From NCBI GenBank assembly GCA_022568115.1, contig JADFFP010000096.1, positions 1-5,655 on the forward strand: a stretch of 5,655 nucleotides of DNA, written 5' to 3'. Positions 1 to 4,417 of this stretch are shown in pieces. Positions within the stretch are counted from its first letter, which is position 1; every line of letters begins with the position of its first letter. The DNA comes from Pseudomonadota bacterium (GTDB taxonomy: Bacteria > Pseudomonadota > Alphaproteobacteria > Sphingomonadales > SMXR01). Made by a program: the position numbers and the translations under genes. The notes under the pieces are model-generated. The model saw only the letters and a program-made list of their open reading frames with translations, had not been told where the DNA came from and made no database searches.

Positions 1-410
1 TGGAAGAAAACTACCAGGGGGCGGTCAACGCCGGCCGGCCGTTCTTGCTGGAGGGCGGCCTGAAATGGCAGCAGATCGCCCTCAGCCCCCAGGATATGGA
101 GTTTGTCCAGTCGAAGAATATCTCCTCGCGCGAGATTGCGCTGGCGTTCGGCGTCCCGCCGATGATCCTGGGCATTCCCGGCGACAACACCTACGCTAAT
201 TACGCCGAGGCGAATAGGGCCATCTGGCGGCTGACCCTGTTACCGCTGCTGGAGAAGCTGTGCGCCGGGCTGAACCACTGGCTGGTTCCCCGCTTCGGCC
301 CCGATCTCCGGCTGGATTTTGACCGCGATGCCATTCCCGCCCTGACCTTCGAGCGGGATATGCTGTGGAACCGGGTTGGCATGGCGCCGTTCCTGACATC
401 TTTTGAATAA
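1..410 (+). CDS. HK97-family phage portal protein, C-terminal part (5' truncated by window edge)
   Basis: The portal forms the dodecameric ring at one capsid vertex through which DNA is packaged and leaves, and it docks the terminase. The frame is open from base 3 with no start in view, so the gene begins upstream; the TTG at 45 is internal. Family hallmarks run in order: GGLKWQQIALSPQDMEF, then the REIALAFGVPP block, then LGIPGDNTYANYAEANRAIW, then LTLLPLLEKL, and near the end the DFDRDAIPAL and ERDMLWNRV segments with a final FLT. Family members normally continue after FLT with a short tail of the type EKR..G. Here the protein ends FLTSFE-stop, so roughly one to two dozen residues appear to be missing or replaced. 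The next head gene lies about 3.6 kb downstream instead of adjacent. Identity is secure; whether the shortened end still works is unknown. Confidence 0.93.
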   Translation, partial: EENYQGAVNAGRPFLLEGGLKWQQIALSPQDMEFVQSKNISSREIALAFGVPPMILGIPGDNTYANYAEANRAIWRLTLLPLLEKLCAGLNHWLVPRFGPDLRLDFDRDAIPALTFERDMLWNRVGMAPFLTSFE

Positions 411-472
411 ACAAATCATCGATTCTGTTGAACAATGGCGGGATGATGTGGCAGCGCCCCCTGACCCCTCCT

Positions 473-491
473 CTCCCCTGACAAGGGGGAG
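473..491. repeat. Short GC-rich hairpin
   Basis: CTCCCC (473-478) can pair with GGGGAG (486-491). A register shift allows CCCCT (475-479) with AGGGG (484-488) around a GACA loop. No T-run follows on the plus strand, so it is not a typical intrinsic terminator. Similar C-rich/G-rich palindromes are common in dispersed intergenic repeats. Confidence 0.5.
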
Positions 492-507
492 CGCCCACCC
501 GCCGCTT

Positions 508-558
508 TAAGGAGGGGGGGCCTTATCAGCCGTCCAGGTTGTTGGTCCCCCCTCCTTA
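508..558. repeat. Long inverted repeat, 11-bp perfect core
   Basis: AAGGAGGGGGG at 509-519 is exactly complementary to CCCCCCTCCTT at 547-557. One more pair lies outside (508/558), and a G-T wobble plus two G-C pairs continue inward (520-522 with 544-546), leaving a loop of about 21 nt. The downstream flank is not T-rich, so a terminator role is doubtful. The arms may belong to a small dispersed repeat or be the ends of a MITE-like element of only about 50 bp. Confidence 0.6.
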
Positions 559-564
559 TCTTGA

Positions 565-596
565 GTTTAAGAGGGTTTAAACGGGGTTTAAAAAGG
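565..596. repeat. Three tandem 11-bp units, consensus GTTTAA..GG
   Basis: The units are GTTTAAGAGG (565-574), GTTTAAACGGG (575-585) and GTTTAAAAAGG (586-596). They abut with a period of 10 to 11 bp, about one helical turn, so each unit presents the same face of the DNA. This spacing suits a protein-binding site, but it may be chance in a repeat-rich stretch. Confidence 0.5.
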
Positions 597-631
597 TGAT
601 TTGTAATAACCGTAAAGTAGTGCAAACTAAA

Positions 632-649
632 CCCCCTTCGGTGAGGGGG
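632..649. repeat. C-rich/G-rich hairpin
   Basis: CCCCCT (632-637) pairs with AGGGGG (644-649) around a six-base loop. A T-rich run (TTTTTTCTTT) occurs only about 25 bp later, too far for a classical intrinsic terminator. It resembles the other G/C palindromes in this stretch. Confidence 0.45.
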
Positions 650-839
650 ATTATCACTTTGGCAGTATCCTCTTTTTTCTTTACCCTTGTTGTTCTCTTG
701 CAGGCAGGGGTGGATTTTCTCCCTCACCACTTCTCTGAAAACAGATCGTTTGTGGTCAGGCCCCTGGATCCAGGCGGGGGCGCCCACTCTATCATTGAGG
801 ACACTTAATATGCTTGAATCATAACACCTGCCGAGGGAG

Positions 840-1208
840 ATGAAAATTCCGTTGACTCAAAAAGGTGGCAGAAATAATCAATTTATTTTGCAGCCTCCCA
901 ACAGGTGGATTGGCTGGAAGGAGGTTTATTCCTACATTCGGCCAGGAAAGAGAATCCGGGTTAACCTGACGGTTGTCCGTTCAGTTGGGACAGTTTTTGG
1001 ACTGATCAGATATACGGATGCCGACGGCAACTCAAGACAACAGAATTTAAACCCTGAAATTCCAATTATTCTTGATCTGGGGAAACCCAAACGCGGCGGC
1101 CCAGCCAGGGTATTCGTGGAGGCGAATTTAAAAACCACCTGGATTCCAACCTTTGCCAGCCCATGGAACAATGCCGTGGTAAATGTCATTGTGACTGAAT
1201 TAAATTAA
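840..1208 (+). CDS. Hypothetical 122-residue protein, probably beta-rich
   Basis: I do not recognise this protein. It is 122 residues with no signal peptide, membrane segment or Cys. It has many short alternating hydrophobic runs (RIRVNLTVV, GTVFGLIRY, IPIILDL, ARVFVEA, NAVVNVIV) separated by turns rich in Gly, Asn and Pro, which suggests a small beta-sandwich or barrel. Several Trp residues (WIGWKE, TTWIP, PWNN) are the kind often exposed in binding surfaces, but that is a guess. The start is uncertain: GAGGGAG (833-839) directly touches the ATG at 840, too close for a normal ribosome site, whereas a TTG at 852 would be about 12 nt away. It stands about 90 nt before the lipoprotein gene on the same strand. 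Its composition is less GC-rich than the phage genes. Confidence 0.6.
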   Translation: MKIPLTQKGGRNNQFILQPPNRWIGWKEVYSYIRPGKRIRVNLTVVRSVGTVFGLIRYTDADGNSRQQNLNPEIPIILDLGKPKRGGPARVFVEANLKTTWIPTFASPWNNAVVNVIVTELN

Positions 1209-1284
1209 TTTGTGGGAAAGGGGCTAAAAAAGTGATTTGAAGCGGCGGTGAAAAAGGCTACCTTTAAGTTGATATTCCCAAGCT

Positions 1285-1290
1285 GGAGGA
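1285..1290 (+). promoter_or_regulatory. Ribosome binding site of the lipoprotein gene
   Basis: GGAGGA sits four bases before the ATG at 1295. It is a strong Shine-Dalgarno match that fixes the lipoprotein start and agrees with the position of the signal peptide. Confidence 0.75.
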
Positions 1291-1294
1291 AAGT

Positions 1295-2518
1295 ATGGGT
1301 AATAAGTTCACGAAAGGGGTCGCCGCTTTATTCCTGATTTTGATGTCTTTTCTGGTTATTTCCTGTGGGGAAAATGATCCGTATACATCGGGTGATCCTG
1401 AAGCAATTTTCTCTGATACTGAAGAGTGGGATGACATTGACGCCCAACCCTACGGACTTTTGGAAGGGTCAGATTATCTTCTCCAGGTCTCCTGGAAAGA
1501 CCGGTTTGGCTATGACGCTTATATGGACATGAAAACCTTTCGCCCGACCCAGCCCCCCGGGACAACTGTCAAAGAATTAACCGAAGAGGATATACAGGCC
1601 TTGGCTGCGTGGCGCAGCCCGACCGGGGTTCCCTGGACCACTTGGGCCTATGAGGAAGAGCTGACACTGGAAAGCCATGAGGTTTTTGCCATCCGCGCAG
1701 GGACAGCGGGATATTTTATTTCCGATGAAGTAAATGCAACAGTTGCCAGGTTTCTTTTAAAGCAGGAGGGGATAGGGCCAACCCCAGAGGTGATAGGTTT
1801 TTTTACTGGCGGAGGGGAAGTGCCGGAAATTTTTACCGGTGAAGATAACTGGAACCCCTATTTCAGGTTAACCCGCTGGTTCCGGGAAAATGTCAGTGCT
1901 ATGGCTTCCGAAACCTTCACGGGAATTTCGGAAAGCTATGCCTGGTATACCTCCCCCGGGTATGAAAAGGGCTCATTGCCCGAAGAGCTGGAAGTTGCCA
2001 TGGAGTTGATGAAAGAGGGAAACGTTCCTGAAAACTATCAGGATTTTGGTGCAGCAACAGATTGGGCATTCAGGGCTTCAGAGATTATCAAATCCGGGGA
2101 AATACCTGCCACGCAGCCACCCTATTTTGCCGCCGTTTCGGATCATGAGTTTTTTCAGATGAATGAAACGCTTGCCTCCCTTCCTGATTACCGGGAACTT
2201 TTGGAAGTATTAAACAAATTATATGATAATCCTGAGGGCAGTGAGCAGGACTACGAAAAATTTGTTACTTTGATCGGGAAGTTTCCATGGCCAAAAGAGC
2301 ATTATTTAAAAGTTTGGGCAGACCGCGTTGTCGAAGACAGACAGTTCCTTGAAGAATATAAAGGTACCTCTGATGATCAGCTTGTGGACCGGGATGGGTC
2401 TGGTGAACTTCCTTTAGGCTATCACCGGGAAACGCTCAAAACCAGTCTGGAAATATTAAAAGAAGAGATCGAGGCTTTTATTCGGAAGTGGTCTGAATTA
2501 CGGTCCACGGATGATTGA
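1295..2518 (+). CDS. Uncharacterised lipoprotein, 407 residues
   Basis: The N-terminus is a clear type II (lipoprotein) signal peptide: Lys4 and Lys7, a hydrophobic core from about residue 9 to 22, then the lipobox VISC with Cys24. The residue after Cys is Gly, not Asp, so outer-membrane sorting or the periplasmic face is expected. Cys24 is the only Cys. The mature part is acidic, especially residues 26-50 and the C-terminal third, and rich in aromatic residues; the last 40 residues or so look helical. I see no enzyme motif and no His-rich metal-binding run, and I do not recognise a family. The end overlaps the ZIP transporter start by 8 nt (ATGATTGA), so the two are probably translated together. 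A role beside the transporter in the envelope is possible but is only inference from position. The gene is less GC-rich than the flanking phage genes and the ZIP gene. Confidence 0.85.
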   Translation: MGNKFTKGVAALFLILMSFLVISCGENDPYTSGDPEAIFSDTEEWDDIDAQPYGLLEGSDYLLQVSWKDRFGYDAYMDMKTFRPTQPPGTTVKELTEEDIQALAAWRSPTGVPWTTWAYEEELTLESHEVFAIRAGTAGYFISDEVNATVARFLLKQEGIGPTPEVIGFFTGGGEVPEIFTGEDNWNPYFRLTRWFRENVSAMASETFTGISESYAWYTSPGYEKGSLPEELEVAMELMKEGNVPENYQDFGAATDWAFRASEIIKSGEIPATQPPYFAAVSDHEFFQMNETLASLPDYRELLEVLNKLYDNPEGSEQDYEKFVTLIGKFPWPKEHYLKVWADRVVEDRQFLEEYKGTSDDQLVDRDGSGELPLGYHRETLKTSLEILKEEIEAFIRKWSELRSTDD

Positions 2519-3035
2519 ATATAAACTGATTGCAGCTTTGATGGTTCTGCTGGCGGGGGCCGGCGGTGGGGCCTTGGCGGCGAGATTAGTAAAGGCCAAA
2601 GCCAGGGAAAAAATAACTGGTCTCGCCAACACCTTTGCCGGCGGGGTGTTCCTGGGCGCGGCGCTGCTTCACATGCTGCCGGACGCTATTAGTAATTTTG
2701 AAAGTTTCGCCCCGGATATCGAGTATCCCCTGTTCGCGCTGACCGCCGGGGCCTCTTTTCTGCTGGTGCTGATGCTGGACAAGGTTCTGGCGCCAAGCGG
2801 AGCGGGTGCGGAGAAGTATCAAGGCGGCGGCGCGGTTTATCCTTATATTTTGATGCTGACGCTTTCGGTCCACTCGATCATCACCGGGATAGCCTTGGGG
2901 CTGGAGGATCACCTGATCAGCGCGGCGGCAATCCTGTTCGCGGTGCTGGCTCACAAATCGACCGCGGCGCTGGCGCTGGCAATCAGCTTCAACAAGGAAA
3001 ACATTCCGGCCGGGCGGACCCGGAACCTGTTGTGA
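2511..3035 (+). CDS. ZIP-family metal transporter, N-terminal part (TM1-TM5), ended by in-frame TGA
   Basis: ZIP proteins move Zn2+ and related divalent metals into the cytoplasm. This 174-residue frame has five predicted membrane helices at about residues 5-25, 38-58, 72-91, 111-131 and 137-159. Family marks are HMLPDA at 54-59 (end of TM2), HSIITGIALG from His121 (TM4) and AHKSTAALALA with His148 (TM5). The HS...G.A.G and HK pattern resembles the ZIP1-3 (ZIP II) type rather than the HE type. The usual His-rich loop between TM3 and TM4 is short and Gly-rich. The frame stops at TGA 3033-3035 just before where TM6 should begin, and the missing half continues in the same frame immediately after. 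The ATG at 2511 overlaps the lipoprotein stop. The likely explanation is one point mutation to TGA (for example from CGA or TGG) in an otherwise complete gene of about 255 codons; a sequencing error is possible. Confidence 0.85.
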   Translation: MIEYKLIAALMVLLAGAGGGALAARLVKAKAREKITGLANTFAGGVFLGAALLHMLPDAISNFESFAPDIEYPLFALTAGASFLLVLMLDKVLAPSGAGAEKYQGGGAVYPYILMLTLSVHSIITGIALGLEDHLISAAAILFAVLAHKSTAALALAISFNKENIPAGRTRNLL

Positions 3036-3278
3036 ATGTTCTATACCACCACGCCGGTCGGGATCCTGCTTGGCACCTGGTGGGCGGCGCTGCTGGAAGG
3101 CCCGGCGGAGGCAAAATTTGAAGGCATTTTCGATGCCCTGGCCGCGGGCACATTTTTCTACATCGCGGTAATGGATATCCTATCGGAAGAGTTCAAGGGC
3201 GCGACCCAGCGCTGGGCCCGCTACGCCATGGCGGTCTTGGGCTTCAGCGTCATGGCGATCGTGGCAATCTGGACTTAA
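3036..3278 (+). CDS. ZIP-family metal transporter, C-terminal part (TM6-TM8)
   Basis: This 80-residue frame is the remainder of the transporter, in the same frame as the part upstream and separated only by the TGA. It holds the ZIP TM6 signature TTTPVGILLGTWW (residues 4-16), TM7 with LAAGTFFYIAVMDILSEEF (34-52), and TM8 at about 62-79. These match the usual TPLGI.LG and AAGTFLY...EIL..E patterns of the family. The ATG at 3036 abuts the stop codon. Ribosomes finishing the first half could therefore restart here and make a second chain, or the ATG may just be an internal Met of the intact ancestor. No separate ribosome site is visible. The metal site and transport path need TM4 and TM5 from the first half, so this part alone should not transport. 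Confidence 0.75.
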   Translation: MFYTTTPVGILLGTWWAALLEGPAEAKFEGIFDALAAGTFFYIAVMDILSEEFKGATQRWARYAMAVLGFSVMAIVAIWT

Positions 3279-3289
3279 GGAAAAATACG

Positions 3290-3367
3290 GGTAGAGTCCC
3301 TACTTTGAATGCCGGTGTTATTAATCGACTTTGGGAAATTGAGGACTTGGTAAAGCTGGTTGATTAA
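3290..3367 (+). pseudogene. Possible C-terminal remnant of an IS transposase
   Basis: In the frame ending at TAA 3365-3367 the codons read GRVPTLNAGVINRLWEIED and then LVKLVD. This resembles the tail of DDE transposases that end with a pattern like RVTPAM.AGV.DRLW.IEDIV.L, common in proteobacterial IS elements. The catalytic domain is absent: the likeness begins only about 25 codons before the stop, directly after the ZIP gene (the frame runs back through ZIP sequence). One or two residues of the TPA motif seem lost. If correct, this is the scar of an insertion sequence that helped bring in or rearrange the surrounding genes. The identification comes from memory of the tail motif. Confidence 0.5.
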
Positions 3368-3422
3368 TCCACCATTAAGTTACTTATTGATATTATAGTT
3401 CTAAGAAAGTTGTGTAACGTCA

Positions 3423-3449
3423 TTGAAATTACTTTGATTAAGGTATACT
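3423..3449 (+). promoter_or_regulatory. Candidate sigma-70-type promoter for hicBA
   Basis: TATACT at 3444-3449 is a good -10 box, and TTGAAA at 3423-3428 is a good -35 box. The 15-bp spacer is shorter than the ideal 17. Transcription would start near 3456, about 50 nt before the HicB-like gene, in an AT-rich stretch. No other promoter of comparable quality is seen in the gap. Confidence 0.42.
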
Positions 3450-3457
3450 TCATAGAT

Positions 3458-3476
3458 GTTACTCTAGCGGGGTAAC
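3458..3476. promoter_or_regulatory. Dyad GTTAC-N9-GTAAC upstream of hicB, possible operator
   Basis: GTTAC (3458-3462) and GTAAC (3472-3476) form a perfect 5-bp dyad just downstream of the candidate -10 box, where a self-repressing antitoxin could bind. Further copies of the half-site lie nearby: GTTAC at 3379-3383, GTAAC at 3414-3418 and GTTAC at 3519-3523. TA operons are usually autoregulated, so a role as operator is reasonable, though five-base half-sites can arise by chance. Confidence 0.35.
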
Positions 3477-3506
3477 GCTTTGATAGCCAAGGACGGGTAT
3501 TTTTAA

Positions 3507-3818
3507 ATGAAAAGTTATGTTACATGCGTGGCTGAACGCAAGGGAGGCAAATGGGAAGCTATTTGTCTTGATTTTGATATAGCTATCCAAGGTGACAGTT
3601 TTGAAGAAGTTATAAAGGAAATGGATATAGCCATTATTGACTTTCTGGAATATGTACTTACCCTGCCCAAAGAAGAGGCGAGAATGCTTTTAAAGCGTCG
3701 TGCACCGTTATCGTTACGGCTCTATTATTCACTTCGTTTTGCTTTAATGGCGCTCATGCAAAAAAACGACAATGATACGTCTTTTATTCCGTTCGCTCCT
3801 AGAGTCGCAATGCCTTAA
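3507..3818 (+). CDS. hicB: HicB-like antitoxin
   Basis: HicB proteins bind and neutralise the HicA mRNA interferase and usually repress their own operon. This 103-residue protein has the degenerate RNase H-like HicB fold pattern in its first half: the strand around YVTCVAERKGGKWEAICLD (residues 4-22), then DIAIQGDSFEEVIKEM (24-39), and the helix at about 39-50. Residues 53-68 (LPKEEARMLLKRRAPL) match a version I associate with alphaproteobacterial HicB-like proteins. The C-terminal third is basic and hydrophobic and shows no obvious helix-turn-helix or ribbon-helix-helix. Autoregulation may therefore need another surface or be absent. The ribosome site is weak (AAGGA at 3489-3493, 13 nt from ATG). 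It lies 5 nt before the toxin gene, in AT-rich DNA unlike the phage genes. Family assignment is mainly supported by its HicA partner. Confidence 0.72.
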   Translation: MKSYVTCVAERKGGKWEAICLDFDIAIQGDSFEEVIKEMDIAIIDFLEYVLTLPKEEARMLLKRRAPLSLRLYYSLRFALMALMQKNDNDTSFIPFAPRVAMP

Positions 3819-3823
3819 GCGGC

Positions 3824-4036
3824 GTGAAATTTCGTGAAATTATACTAATTTTGGAAGAAAATGGATTTGAGAAAATCCGCACTAAAAGCAGTCACCGAAG
3901 GTATAAGGGATATATTGGCGGCCAGGCTAGGCATGTCACAGTGGCCTTTAAAAGACTTAATGATGACATACTACCAAAGACCTTAGCGGCGATGATCCGC
4001 CAGTCTGGCCTCCCCAAAAAGCTATTCAGAAAATAA
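3824..4036 (+). CDS. hicA: HicA-like toxin (mRNA interferase)
   Basis: HicA is a small double-stranded-RNA-binding-fold protein that cleaves mRNA and halts growth when freed from HicB. At 70 residues this has the normal family length. It shows the expected order: an N-terminal helix with LEENGFEKIR (residues 10-19), the catalytic motif SSHRRYKG with His24, a strand HVTVAF, and the C-terminal helix where LPKTLAAMIRQSGL (50-63) matches the usual G-TL..I.RQ.GL. The usual GSH is SSH here, with the catalytic His kept, so the toxin may be active. The start is GTG at 3824, five bases after the antitoxin stop, which suggests translational coupling. The order antitoxin-toxin is the reverse of the classic hicAB layout. 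Confidence 0.85.
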   Translation: MKFREIILILEENGFEKIRTKSSHRRYKGYIGGQARHVTVAFKRLNDDILPKTLAAMIRQSGLPKKLFRK

Positions 4037-4074
4037 GTTAATAATAAAACCGACCCACTACCGAAACTTTCTCA

Positions 4075-4401
4075 ATGCCAGCAACCTCCACCAGCACCGG
4101 GGCGGGGCGGATAGCTTCGCTTGCCAGAAAGGCGTCGCGCCAGGGGATGCGCCGGGAAACCTTGGCCGAGTTGGTCGAGGCGGCATCCGAGGAAGGGGCG
4201 ACACGTGCCCTGAACCGCCTCGGCCTTCATGACCAGGAGGCCGGGCATGATATCCGTGAATTGCGGGATCTGCTGGAGGCCTGGCGCAAGACCAAATCCA
4301 CCGCCTGGCATACCTTTATCCGCTGGATGACCACAATATTCATCTTGCTGATTTTGGCGACGCTGGCGCTGAAGCTGAAATTACCGTTTTTCAACCTCTA
4401 A
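4075..4401 (+). CDS. DUF6127-like phage/GTA membrane protein
   Basis: This 108-residue protein has a charged helical region, ETLAELVEAASEEGATRAL (about 28-46), followed by RLGLHD and DIRELRDLLEAWRKTK (59-74). One membrane helix follows at about residues 84-105, then a short tail. The pattern matches small proteins I recall as DUF6127, found just after the portal gene in alphaproteobacterial prophage and GTA-like head clusters. Their molecular role is not known to me; a part in head assembly is inferred only from the neighbourhood. No Shine-Dalgarno is visible before the ATG at 4075, and an in-frame stop lies at 4045-4047. The gene may have lost its upstream translation signals when DNA was inserted between it and the portal gene. 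An ATG at 4147 is an alternative start. Confidence 0.7.
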   Translation: MPATSTSTGAGRIASLARKASRQGMRRETLAELVEAASEEGATRALNRLGLHDQEAGHDIRELRDLLEAWRKTKSTAWHTFIRWMTTIFILLILATLALKLKLPFFNL

Positions 4402-4417
4402 CAAATTTAAAGAAAAT

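Larger units (their letters stand above)
411..839. other. Gene-poor stretch with GC-rich palindromes and short tandem repeats
   Basis: I see no convincing gene on either strand here. The open frames that exist (a 70-codon plus-strand frame beginning GTG at 596, and a 123-codon minus-strand frame) have no family likeness. Much of the minus-strand frame is simply the translation of G/C-rich repeats. The stretch begins right where the portal reading frame stops. It contains a compact hairpin at 473-491, a long inverted repeat at 508-558, three 11-bp units at 565-596 and another hairpin at 632-649. It resembles an intergenic repeat cluster or the edge of inserted DNA. A weak TAATAT at 806-811 could be a -10 box for the following gene, but no good -35 accompanies it. 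Confidence 0.6.

Noticed and set aside
508..558. Intrinsic terminator after the portal gene
   Set aside because: The inverted repeat is strong but no T-run follows on either strand, and the loop is long.
416..787. 123-codon minus-strand frame opposite the gene-poor stretch
   Set aside because: Its residues are largely translated G/C palindromes, with no family likeness and no ribosome site evident.
596..808. 70-codon plus-strand frame with a hydrophobic segment
   Set aside because: It begins with GTG inside the repeat stretch, has no ribosome site, and crosses a hairpin. The hydrophobic run comes from a T-rich tract. Not enough to call a gene.
3033..3062. TGA in the ZIP gene read as selenocysteine, with GGTC about 20 nt downstream as a SECIS loop
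   Set aside because: The stem around GGTC (3056-3059) would have only two good pairs, and a selenocysteine in a ZIP loop before TM6 has no family precedent I know of.
3279..3506. tRNA, attachment site or CRISPR repeats in the gap before hicB
   Set aside because: No cloverleaf-like arms, no CCA-ended structure and no regularly spaced repeats could be found by eye.
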